A stretch of DNA of 64,000 bases, taken from NCBI RefSeq assembly GCF_014648095.1, contig NZ_BMQL01000005.1, positions 62,001 to 126,000 of the forward strand. Reading direction: 5' to 3'. Position 1 is the first letter of the stretch. Every line of letters starts with the position of its first letter. The notes beneath the pieces are model-generated. The model was given only the letters and a program-made list of their open reading frames with translations. It ran no database searches and had not been told where the DNA came from. This DNA comes from Deinococcus ruber (GTDB lineage: Bacteria; Deinococcota; Deinococci; Deinococcales; Deinococcaceae). The position numbers were made by a program, and so were the translations under genes. Shown here piece after piece: positions 44,633 through 52,198 of this stretch.

Positions 44633-45037
44633 TTATTTGTTGGGCGGCGTGCTCTTGAGGCCCGGCAGACTGAAGGTTTTGGTGGTGTTGAGCGGCGTCA
44701 CGCTCAGCTTGTAGGTGCTCAGCAGTTTGCTGAGGGGCAGAGGGCCGCTGTCATCGGTATCGAGCGTGAGGGTACCGCCGCGCAGCGAGCCGCCATACCG
44801 CGACAACAGGCCGGGATAGCTGTTTTTTTCGCTGCTGTCACGTGAGAACAGCGCCACCACCGGGCCGCTGTAATCGGTCACGAGTTGCAGATTCAGGCGG
44901 GTTCCGACCACTTCGCCGTAGCCCAGTTTGGTCTGGAGCTGCGGGTCCCACACGACCAGTTCCAGCGCCTGTACGGGGCTGGTGCACAACACTCCCAGCA
45001 GCAACAGGAGGCGAAAAGGGCGGAGGGGGCTATTCAT
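44633..45037 (-). CDS. Exported small protein, unknown
   Basis: 134 aa. Signal peptide SPLRPFRLLLLLGVLCTSPVQA, with likely cleavage after AQA-like residues near 24. The mature part is beta-rich (ELVVWDPQLQTKLGYGEVVG, GGTLTLDTDDSGPLPLSKLL) and ends TFSLPGLKSTPPNK. GAGGTGAT precedes the ATG. It is upstream of a two-component system on the same strand, so it may be its periplasmic input or simply a first gene of the unit. No family recognised. Confidence 0.72.
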   Translation of the reverse strand: MNSPLRPFRLLLLLGVLCTSPVQALELVVWDPQLQTKLGYGEVVGTRLNLQLVTDYSGPVVALFSRDSSEKNSYPGLLSRYGGSLRGGTLTLDTDDSGPLPLSKLLSTYKLSVTPLNTTKTFSLPGLKSTPPNK

Positions 45038-45184
45038 ATCACCTCATGTTAGCGCCGGAATGTGACGGCGCACTGACACAGACCATGTAGAAGACGACGG
45101 CAGCACCGCCGAAGCTAGCGCGTTCGTCTGACCCGCACATGACCCCACATGAAGCCGACCCATATAAAGCCGGGCAGAGGAAAC

Positions 45185-46594
45185 TCAGCCGGGTAGATCG
45201 GCAGCCAGAATCCGGAGCAGCGCGTCCTGAAGCTGGCGCAGATCCTGGATAGGGCCGGGATAGCCGTCCATCAGCATGGAAAAAATCAGCACGCGTCCAC
45301 TCCGCGCCGTCAGATACCCCGAAAGCGACGACACGCCCGGCAGCGTTCCGGTCTTGGCCCGGACATCCAGCCCCTTCAGGCGCTCGGCCAGCGTGCCGCC
45401 CAGTTCGCGGTCTGCACGGGTGGCGCTTCCGGTTCCGGCGCGGGGGAGCGCCTCGATCAGCGGATTCTGCCGCGCTTTGAAGGCGGCATCTGGGAATAGC
45501 TTGCTGCCGAACGGATGCTCGTACACATACCGCAGCAGACGCACCAGCACGGCAGGCGTCAGGCGGTTGCTCTCGGATAGCCCCGAGCCGTCGTGCAGAC
45601 TCAGGGCCTGGAGGTCGGCAGCCGTGGCCCCCGCCCGCTTCAGAAACGCGAGTTCCTGCGCCGACGCTTCCTCCAGAGTGGCCGCACGCCACACCGGGGT
45701 CTGCGAATTGACACCCAGGCGGGCATACAGCTGCTCGGCCCACACGTTGTCGCTGCGTTTCAGGGCGTACCGCGCCAGCTGAAGCAGCGGAGCGCTGCGG
45801 GTGGTGGCAATGCCTTCTTCCGGGGGCGCAGAGGTCGGGGCCATCTCGACCTTGCCCGTGACCTGCACGCCTGCCCGCTGCAACGCCGCCCGGAAGTCGC
45901 GGCCCGCCCGCAGCAGAGCGGCCCCCGCATCCGGGTGGGCGGTGAGTTCTGCCCCCTCCCCCACCGACGGATCGTTGAGCGACAGGCCCACCACCGGGCG
46001 CTCGACCACCGGCAGCGTCCAGCCGGGAATGGCCTGTCCGTTCTGGGTATGCCCCGCCGAGCCTCCGATCAGGTGAGCGTCGAGCCACACGTCTGCGACC
46101 CTGCGGACGCCGTGCGCGTACACCTGCCGCGCCAGACCCGCCAGCGAATGCTCGCCGCTGCTCTGTTCCAGCGAAGGATCGCCCAGCCCCACCAGCGTCA
46201 GGTGTGCGGCCTGAGCGGGCGCAGCAGAGGGGCGCGGGCGCGTGACAGTGGTACTGAACCAGTAGTCTGGCCCCAGCACACTCAGCAGCGACGTCAGGCT
46301 CAGCAGTTTCATGTTCGACGCGGGCGGAAACGCAGCGTCTGCGGCACGGGTATACAGCACCTGCCCGCTGTCTGCGTCGGTCACGAGCAGGCCCACCCGC
46401 ACCGGAAAACTGGGAGCACGCCGGAGCAACGTATCCAGCGCGTCTGTCTGTGCCCGGCTCAGGGTGGCAGGGATGGCCTGAAGCACCACGCCCGGCACCT
46501 CTGCCAGCGGAGACGAACGTACCAGCCCCGCTCCCAGCAGCAGCAGGGGCGCAAGCACAAGAAAGACGGGAAGGCGGCGCATAAGAGGTTGCAT
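45185..46594 (-). CDS. dacB: D-alanyl-D-alanine carboxypeptidase/PBP4 (peptidase S13)
   Basis: 469 aa if ATG 46594 is used; ATG 46582 (MRRLPVFLVL) is as good. A signal peptide (LPVFLVLAPLLLLGAGLVRS) is present. Active-site motifs in order: SxxK in PPASNMKLLS, SxN in LSESNRLTP and KTG in RAKTGTLPG. They define the S13 class of low-molecular-weight penicillin-binding proteins, which trim D-Ala and open peptide bridges in peptidoglycan. The domain inserted between SxxK and SxN, common in PBP4, is present. A terminator facing the gene lies 30 bp upstream. Confidence 0.93.
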   Translation of the reverse strand: MQPLMRRLPVFLVLAPLLLLGAGLVRSSPLAEVPGVVLQAIPATLSRAQTDALDTLLRRAPSFPVRVGLLVTDADSGQVLYTRAADAAFPPASNMKLLSLTSLLSVLGPDYWFSTTVTRPRPSAAPAQAAHLTLVGLGDPSLEQSSGEHSLAGLARQVYAHGVRRVADVWLDAHLIGGSAGHTQNGQAIPGWTLPVVERPVVGLSLNDPSVGEGAELTAHPDAGAALLRAGRDFRAALQRAGVQVTGKVEMAPTSAPPEEGIATTRSAPLLQLARYALKRSDNVWAEQLYARLGVNSQTPVWRAATLEEASAQELAFLKRAGATAADLQALSLHDGSGLSESNRLTPAVLVRLLRYVYEHPFGSKLFPDAAFKARQNPLIEALPRAGTGSATRADRELGGTLAERLKGLDVRAKTGTLPGVSSLSGYLTARSGRVLIFSMLMDGYPGPIQDLRQLQDALLRILAADLPG

Positions 46595-46616
46595 CGGGCA
46601 ATACGGGAGCACATAC

Positions 46617-46696
46617 GAGGCAGAAAAAAAGCGCCCACTGGGGACGCTGATAGATTCAGGATAGCGCGGTATGCAGAGTACGTCAACAGTATCCAG
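46617..46696. repeat. truA-like 5' element (paralogous copy)
   Basis: 80 nt that align without gaps to the minus strand of 63871-63950 with 62 identities. The shared part contains A7, the hairpin GCGCCC/GGGACGC, CTGATA, AGGATAGC, GTATGCAG and GTCAAC/GTATCCAG. At the truA locus the last 26 nt are the truA start codons; here they are the first codons of a 14-codon ORF. Confidence 0.8.
46624..46647 (-). terminator. Terminator hairpin between phosphotransferase and dacB
   Basis: On the minus strand GCGTCCC and GGGCGC pair around CAGT and are followed by seven T. It stops transcription from the right before dacB. It forms part of the truA-like element. Confidence 0.7.
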
Positions 46697-46715
46697 CGCA
46701 GCCCGCAGGCTCTAG
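46671..46715 (+). other. 14-codon ORF resembling the TruA N-terminus
   Basis: ATG 46671 to TAG 46713-46715; peptide MQSTSTVSSAARRL. TruA of this window begins [14 protein letters not shown]. The similarity comes from the duplicated element, and the stop overlaps the TAGCAT box of the phosphotransferase. Whether it is translated is unknown. Confidence 0.45.
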
Positions 46716-46718
46716 CAT
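46713..46718 (+). promoter_or_regulatory. TAGCAT -10-like box, leaderless start (phosphotransferase)
   Basis: TAGCAT, CGGTTC, then ATG 46725. Confidence 0.5.
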
Positions 46719-46724
46719 CGGTTC

Positions 46725-47639
46725 ATGCCGCCTGTTTCCGGTCTGCCCCCGCATGTCCTGGCATGGGCCAGCCGCCACCTTCCTGCCACCGTGCAGCGTG
46801 TGCAGCAGCTTCCGGGCAGCACCTCGGCCACGCTGCACCGCCTGGACTTGCAGGACGGGTCGGCGGCAGTGCTGCGGCAGTTCGACAATGCCGAGTGGCT
46901 CAAGAACGAACCCGATCTGGCCCTGCACGAGGCGCGGAGTCTGGAACACGCCGCCCAGGACCATGTTGCTACGCCGCGCCTGCTGGCCTTCGATGAAACG
47001 GGCGCAGCGTGCGGCGTCCCGACTGTGCTGATGAGCTGTCTGCCGGGCATGGTGGAACTGAATCCGCCCGGTCTGGACGGCTGGCTGAGCGAACTGGCGT
47101 CCACGCTGGCGCACCTGCATCAGCGTTCGCCGCAGGGGTTCGGCTGGACGTATTTCACATATCAGGACGTGAGCAGCATGCAGGTGCCCGCGTGGTCGGG
47201 CGTGCCGCAGGCATGGGCCAGTGCCATAGCTCTGGTGCAGGGGCCGCGCCCGTCCTTCGTGCCCCATTTCATTCACCGCGACTACCATCCGGTCAATGTG
47301 TTGTGGGAGCACGCACACGTCAGCGGGGTGGTGGACTGGGTGAATGCCTGCGTGGGGCCAGCCGGAATCGACGTTGGACACTGCTGCGTCAATCTGGCGC
47401 TGATGTACGGCGTACAGACCGCCGACACCTTCCGGGCTGCCTACGAACGCCAGACTGGAACGCGCCAGAACGTGTACTGGGACGTGCTGTCGCTGCTGGA
47501 CATGAACGGCGGCCCGCCCCGCGTGTATCCCGGCTGGCCTGCCTTTGGCCTGACCGGGCTGACCGATGAGCTGATGGAAACGCGCCTGAACGCGTATCTG
47601 CTGAGCCTGATGACAGAGGAACGCCAGCCCCCAAACTAG
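46725..47639 (+). CDS. Aminoglycoside phosphotransferase-family kinase
   Basis: 304 aa. Kinase-like fold with the catalytic loop FIHRDYHPVNVLWEHAHVSG and the metal motif VVDWVNACVGPAGIDVGHCC. The N-lobe has QQLPGSTSATLHRL (nucleotide loop). APH-family members phosphorylate antibiotics, choline, fructosamine, homoserine or other small molecules; no more exact call is possible. It is not in an operon, and the truA-like element lies just upstream. Confidence 0.9.
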   Translation: MPPVSGLPPHVLAWASRHLPATVQRVQQLPGSTSATLHRLDLQDGSAAVLRQFDNAEWLKNEPDLALHEARSLEHAAQDHVATPRLLAFDETGAACGVPTVLMSCLPGMVELNPPGLDGWLSELASTLAHLHQRSPQGFGWTYFTYQDVSSMQVPAWSGVPQAWASAIALVQGPRPSFVPHFIHRDYHPVNVLWEHAHVSGVVDWVNACVGPAGIDVGHCCVNLALMYGVQTADTFRAAYERQTGTRQNVYWDVLSLLDMNGGPPRVYPGWPAFGLTGLTDELMETRLNAYLLSLMTEERQPPN

Positions 47640-47664
47640 GAAGCTGGCGTGAAACCACCCGTTC

Positions 47665-49182
47665 TCAGCGCGTCTGCGGAAAGCCCAGATCGACTTTGCT
47701 GCTCGCCGGATCGGGCCAGCGCGAAGTAATCACCTTGCTGCGGGTGTAGAACTTGACTCCTTCCGGGCCGTACATGTGCGTGTCGCCAAACAGACTGGCC
47801 TTCCAGCCGCCAAAAGAGTAATACGCGACTGGCACGGGAATCGGCACGTTCACGCCCACCATGCCCACTTCCACATCGAACTGAAACTGGCGGGCCGCGC
47901 CGCCGTCGCGGGTAAAGATGGCGGTGCCGTTGCCGAACTCGTTGCTGTTGATGAGTTCCAGCCCCTCGGCGTAGGTGTCGGCCCGCACCACGCACAGCAC
48001 CGGGCCGAAGATTTCGTCGTCGTAGGCGGCCATTCCGGGCTTCACGTGGTCGAGCAGCGACACGCCGAGGAAGAAGCCGTCGCCGTCAAACTGAGCTTCG
48101 CGCCCGTCCACGACCACTGTTGCGCCCTGTTCCTGCGCTGACTGGATGTAGCCCGCCACCCTGTCACGGTGCTCACGGGTAATCAGTGGCCCCATTTCGT
48201 TGCCTGCCACGTCGCCGGGGCCGATTTTCAGGGCCGGAATGCGCTCCTGAATGGCTTGAATCAGCTGATCGCCCGCCCCGCCCACCGCCACCAGCACGCT
48301 GATCGCCATGCAGCGCTCGCCCGCCGAACCGTAGGCGGCACTCACGGCGGCATCGGCGGCCATGCCGATATCGGCGTCGGGCAGCACCAGCATGTGGTTT
48401 TTGGCTCCACCCAGCGCCTGCACGCGCTTGCCGTTCTTTGTACCCGTTTCGTAGATGTAGCGGGCAATCGGCGTGCTGCCCACAAAGCTGACCGCAGCGA
48501 TGCCGGGATGGTTCAGGATGGCATCCACCGCTTCCTTATCGCCGTGAACCACGCTCAGCACACCGTCGGGCAGGCCCGCATCCCTGAACAGTTCGGCCAG
48601 AAACATCGCGGAAGATGGGTCTTTCTCGCTGGGCTTGAGAATGAAAGCATTGCCGCAGGCCAGCGCATTGCACAGCATCCACAGCGGCACCATCGCCGGA
48701 AAGTTGAACGGCGTGATCCCCGCCACCACGCCCAGCGGCTGCTGGATGCTGTACACGTCCACGCCCGTGCTGACCTGCTCGGAGTAGCCGCCCTTCAGCA
48801 GATTGGGAATGCCGCACGCATATTCCACGTTCTCGATGCCGCGTGCAATTTCGCCCAGCGCGTCGGAATGCACCTTGCCGTGCTCGCGGGTGATGATGCG
48901 GGCCAGTTCGTCTTTGCGGGCCACCAGCAGTTCGCGGAACTTGAAGATGACCTCGGAGCGCTTGCCCAGCGCCGTGGCACGCCACTTTTTGGCCGCAGCG
49001 GTGGCGATCTGCACGGCGGCATCGAGTTCGGCGGCACTGGCGAGCGGCACCTGCGCCTGTACCTGCCCGGTGGCTGGGTTGTACACAGGTGCGGTGCGGC
49101 CCGACTGCCCGGCGGCGGGGGCATTGTTCAGCCAGTGGGTGAGGGTCTGGACGGTGCTTGAAGGTTCGGCGGTTGCAGTCAT
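47665..49182 (-). CDS. mmsA: CoA-acylating (methyl)malonate-semialdehyde dehydrogenase
   Basis: 505 aa. ALDH fold with NAD-binding TPFNFPAMVPLWMLCNALAC, GSTPIARYIYETG, and the catalytic Cys in GSAGERCMAISV, which is diagnostic for MMSDH. The enzyme converts malonate semialdehyde to acetyl-CoA (or methylmalonate semialdehyde to propionyl-CoA) with NAD and CoA. In this place, next to the beta-alanine aminotransferase, it would finish pyrimidine breakdown; it could equally serve valine or inositol catabolism. An orphan gene on the other strand separates it from the aminotransferase. Confidence 0.95.
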   Translation of the reverse strand: MTATAEPSSTVQTLTHWLNNAPAAGQSGRTAPVYNPATGQVQAQVPLASAAELDAAVQIATAAAKKWRATALGKRSEVIFKFRELLVARKDELARIITREHGKVHSDALGEIARGIENVEYACGIPNLLKGGYSEQVSTGVDVYSIQQPLGVVAGITPFNFPAMVPLWMLCNALACGNAFILKPSEKDPSSAMFLAELFRDAGLPDGVLSVVHGDKEAVDAILNHPGIAAVSFVGSTPIARYIYETGTKNGKRVQALGGAKNHMLVLPDADIGMAADAAVSAAYGSAGERCMAISVLVAVGGAGDQLIQAIQERIPALKIGPGDVAGNEMGPLITREHRDRVAGYIQSAQEQGATVVVDGREAQFDGDGFFLGVSLLDHVKPGMAAYDDEIFGPVLCVVRADTYAEGLELINSNEFGNGTAIFTRDGGAARQFQFDVEVGMVGVNVPIPVPVAYYSFGGWKASLFGDTHMYGPEGVKFYTRSKVITSRWPDPASSKVDLGFPQTR

Positions 49183-49236
49183 GGGGAAACTCCTCTATCT
49201 CTGTATCGCAGTCAATTTCTTTCTGTAGGATGAAGG

Positions 49237-49629
49237 ATGACTCGAAGGCATTTGCGTTTTGTTTGGCAATGGGTGACTGAAGAAAGAGAGGCGGCTTGGT
49301 GGGATATATTTGCTCGCTTCCCCCATTCATCTGATTTGCCAGTTCCCTGCCCTGTGTGCGGAGCAAATGACTTGCATCAACATCACGATTTTATAAGACT
49401 AAATTCAGTTTGGATAACAGATATAATTTACGCTGGCAGATCAAGTTATTGGGCATGGTGCGGATCTTGTCATTCATTCGTGCATGCCCAAAGTCGCGCA
49501 CCATTGTCCTGGGTTATCAAAAATCAGCCCAGGCTAGCTGTTCCATTAAGTTCTTTGGGAGCTATTCCCGAAGCCTTAGAGCTGGAACGGCTGCAAAAAC
49601 TGACCTTACCTGATAGCAAATCCAGTTAA
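49237..49629 (+). CDS. AT-rich orphan with zinc-ribbon/HNH-like cysteines
   Basis: 130 aa, GGA-TGAAGG upstream. Two CxxC pairs with histidines: CPVCGANDLHQHHDF and WCGSCHSFVHAQ, spaced 35 residues, as in zinc ribbons or degenerate HNH proteins. Base composition is clearly AT-richer than the surrounding genes and it lies on the plus strand within a minus-strand block, so it looks inserted. Its stop overlaps the aminotransferase stop by 4 bp. I do not recognise a family. Confidence 0.72.
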   Translation: MTRRHLRFVWQWVTEEREAAWWDIFARFPHSSDLPVPCPVCGANDLHQHHDFIRLNSVWITDIIYAGRSSYWAWCGSCHSFVHAQSRAPLSWVIKNQPRLAVPLSSLGAIPEALELERLQKLTLPDSKSS

Positions 49630-50972
49630 TCAGCCGCCACCGGCCCCAAAATCATCTGATCCACCAGGGCCAGTGCTTCCTCGTACATATCCAGGCCGTG
49701 ATCGAGTTCCTCTTTGGTAATGACCAGCGGCGGGCACACAAAAGCCCAGTTGAAGCGCAACATGGCGTAGATGTGCTTGCTTTTCAGGTGCGCGGCCAGC
49801 TTGCCCATTTCCGGCGAGGTGCCGTTGAAGGGCGCGAGCGGCTCTTTGGTGGCCTTGTCTTTCACCAGTTCCAGCACGCTGAACAGGCCGATGTAGCGTA
49901 CGTCGCCCACGCAGGCGAACTTGCGCTTCATGGCTTCCAGACGCTGCCCCAGATGCACGCCCAGTTCGCGCACATGCTCGAAGATGTTCTCTTCCTCGTA
50001 CACCTTGATGTTGGCAATCGCCGCCGCGAGGCTGACCGGATGCCCGCTGTAGGTCAGACCGCCTGCCAGAAAATGCGTTTCGAAATAGTCGGCGATCTTG
50101 TCGTTCACGATCACCGCGCCCAGAGGCATATACCCGCTGGTCAGGCCTTTGGCACAGGTCACGATGTCGGGCTTGATGCCGTAGTGCTGGGTCGCCAGCC
50201 ACGTTCCGGTGCGCCCGAAACCGCTCATCACTTCGTCGGTAATCAGCAGGATGCTGTATTTGTCGCACAGCGCCCGCAGACGGGGGTAATAGCTGTCGGG
50301 CGGCACCAGCACACCGTTACTGCCGGTAATGCCCTCCACCATGATGGCGGCGATGGTGTGCGGCCCCTCCATCTGAATCACTTCTTCGATATGCGAGATG
50401 CAGCCTTCTTCCCACTGCTCGGCGGTCATGCCCAGCGGCGGGCGGTACATGTACGGGTCGAACACCCGCACGATGCCGGGAACGCCGGGTTCGACGGGCC
50501 AGCGGCGCGGATCGCCCGAAGCGGTCATGCTGCCCATCGTCGCGCCGTGATAGCTGCGGTAGCGCGTGATGATCTTGGGCCGTCCGGTGTACAGGCGGGC
50601 CATCTTCATGGCGTTCTCGTTGGCCTCGCTGCCGCCCAGCGTAAAAAAGCTCTTGGCGAGTCCGGTCACTTCGCTCAGTTTGCGACCCAGTTCGGCACGC
50701 ACATCGGTGGCGAACCCGGGGCCAGCAAAGCACATGGTATCGACCTGATCCTTGATGGCCTGCAAAATCTTGGGATGCTGGTGGCCCACGTTGATGCTGA
50801 CGAGCTGCGAGGCCATATCGAGCCAGGCATTGCCGCTGCCGTCGAAGAAATGCGAACCTTTGCCACCCGTCATGTGGATGGGGTTGGCCTGATTCTGGAC
50901 GCTCCACGAGAACATGGTGAACTCGCGGTTTTCTTCGATGATGTGCTGGCTATCGGGATGCATTTCCGGCAT
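49626..50972 (-). CDS. Class III aminotransferase, probable beta-alanine:pyruvate
   Basis: 448 aa. PLP fold type I: NAWLDMASQLVSINVGHQHP, FTLGGSEANENAMKMAR, YRSYHGATMGSMTASGD, ITDEVMSGFGRTG (PLP-binding Asp) and the Schiff-base Lys in TCAKGLTSGYMPLGAV. The nearest kinds are omega-amino acid/beta-alanine:pyruvate and taurine:pyruvate aminotransferases. Within the pyrimidine cluster it should turn beta-alanine into malonate semialdehyde (the PydD step). A palindromic promoter is not seen; PucR lies 108 bp upstream on the same strand. Confidence 0.92.
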   Translation of the reverse strand: MPEMHPDSQHIIEENREFTMFSWSVQNQANPIHMTGGKGSHFFDGSGNAWLDMASQLVSINVGHQHPKILQAIKDQVDTMCFAGPGFATDVRAELGRKLSEVTGLAKSFFTLGGSEANENAMKMARLYTGRPKIITRYRSYHGATMGSMTASGDPRRWPVEPGVPGIVRVFDPYMYRPPLGMTAEQWEEGCISHIEEVIQMEGPHTIAAIMVEGITGSNGVLVPPDSYYPRLRALCDKYSILLITDEVMSGFGRTGTWLATQHYGIKPDIVTCAKGLTSGYMPLGAVIVNDKIADYFETHFLAGGLTYSGHPVSLAAAIANIKVYEEENIFEHVRELGVHLGQRLEAMKRKFACVGDVRYIGLFSVLELVKDKATKEPLAPFNGTSPEMGKLAAHLKSKHIYAMLRFNWAFVCPPLVITKEELDHGLDMYEEALALVDQMILGPVAAD

Positions 50973-51080
50973 ATCTGAACCTCCCTGAATTGATTCCTTC
51001 AGTGTAGGTTTCCCAGCGCCCAGCCGCCAGAGACACAGTGTCCAGCAGCAATGTCCAGCAACTCAGGACAGCAGCGAACT

Positions 51081-51812
51081 TCAGGACAGCGTGTCTTCCG
51101 CCGAACCGGAGGCAGTGGCGATTTCCAGCGCCAGTTGCAGAGCCAGTTGCCGCCGGGGATCGTCCAGATCGCCCAGCATGGCCCGGAGCTGCTCCAGGCG
51201 GTAATACACGGTCTGCCGCCGCACCCCCAGCCGCCGCGCCGACTCTGCCACATTGAAATTGCTGCCCAGCAGCGTGCCCAGCGTGCCCAGCAGCGTGGCG
51301 CGTGGACGCGGCGGCAGCGCCAGCACCGCGCCCAGATGCGCCTGCATAAAACCCGCGCTGCGGCCCGTTTCGCTCAGGGCGTCGAGCAGCGGCGCAAGAC
51401 TCGGTGCCTGCGCCGACGCGGGCGGCCTGAGAATGCGGGCGTGGGCAGCGCGGGTGAGCTGGGCAAAACTGACCTCCTGCCGGAACACGATCAGCGGAAA
51501 GTCGGCAGCGTGGGCCGCCGCCAGCAGCGCCGGGGGCAGGCCCCGCAGCTCGCGCACCAGTTCCAGTGCCAGCCCATGTGCCCCGCCCTCTGCCAGCGAG
51601 CGCAGATACAGGGCGGCTTCGGCGTCGGTTGCGTCTACCAACGGCTTTCCGGTACTCAGCAGCAGCTCTCCCCCACTCAGAAAGCGGGCGGCGTCGGCAA
51701 TTTCCGAGACATGCACCCAGGTGATCGGCTGCCCCAACTGCCCCTGACCGCTCAAAACTTCCGCGCCCGCGAAGGCCGGAAGCGTGAGCAGATCAGCGAG
51801 GGTGGGGAGCAT
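51081..51812 (-). CDS. Short PucR-type transcriptional regulator
   Basis: 243 aa. The N-terminal PucR domain is visible: LPTLADLLTLPAFAGAEVLS, ITWVHVSEIADAARFLSGGELLLSTG and FPLIVFRQEVSF. The C-terminal HTH reads LLGSNFNVAESARRLGVRRQTVYYRLEQLRAMLG. The middle GGDEF-like part of full-length PucR (500 or more aa) is missing. PucR proteins control purine and pyrimidine breakdown; here it lies inside the pyrimidine operon, between the amidohydrolase and the aminotransferase. Five bp separate it from the SnoaL-like gene. Confidence 0.92.
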   Translation of the reverse strand: MLPTLADLLTLPAFAGAEVLSGQGQLGQPITWVHVSEIADAARFLSGGELLLSTGKPLVDATDAEAALYLRSLAEGGAHGLALELVRELRGLPPALLAAAHAADFPLIVFRQEVSFAQLTRAAHARILRPPASAQAPSLAPLLDALSETGRSAGFMQAHLGAVLALPPRPRATLLGTLGTLLGSNFNVAESARRLGVRRQTVYYRLEQLRAMLGDLDDPRRQLALQLALEIATASGSAEDTLS

Positions 51813-51817
51813 CGATC

Positions 51818-52198
51818 TCAGCCCTCGCCAGCCTCAATCCTCGGTGTTCCCATCACGTACCACATCCGCCGGATTTTGCCGTTTTCAATCTGGTACGTCG
51901 CGGCTACGTCAAACTGGCCTCTGCCTTCTGGAAAATTGCGCGTCACGGCTTCCTGATCGATCACAAAATCGCCAATGACACGGCGGTGTAAGAGTGCGGC
52001 GTATAAGTCTGGCTCCTGAAACCGGACGGCGTGACGGTGACGCAGTTCGTCTTTGCCCTGATACAGTAACTGGCTGGGCATCAGAAAAGCTTCGATGTCA
52101 TCGTCAAAAAAGCTCACGAAGGTTTCCAGGTCGCGGGCGTTGTAGGCGTCCAGCTGACCCCTCACCAACGCTTCAGCGGTCTGTATTCCAGCCGTCAT
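51818..52198 (-). CDS. SnoaL-like (NTF2-fold) protein
   Basis: 126 aa from ATG 52198; the ATGA overlaps the amidohydrolase stop. AEALVRGQLDAYNARDLETFVSFFDDDIEAF is a typical SnoaL-like/NTF2 start, followed by GKDELRHRHAVRFQEPDLYA and VAATYQIENGKIRRMWYVMG. The fold may be enzymatic or just binding. Conserved coupling to the N-carbamoyl-beta-alanine amidohydrolase would suggest a role in the pathway; nothing in the sequence names a reaction. Confidence 0.87.
   Translation of the reverse strand: MTAGIQTAEALVRGQLDAYNARDLETFVSFFDDDIEAFLMPSQLLYQGKDELRHRHAVRFQEPDLYAALLHRRVIGDFVIDQEAVTRNFPEGRGQFDVAATYQIENGKIRRMWYVMGTPRIEAGEG

Noticed and set aside
45039..46601. 520-codon frame overlapping dacB on the same strand in another frame
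   Set aside because: The dacB frame has SxxK, SxN and KTG motifs; the other frame is Arg/Gly/Ala-rich with no motif.
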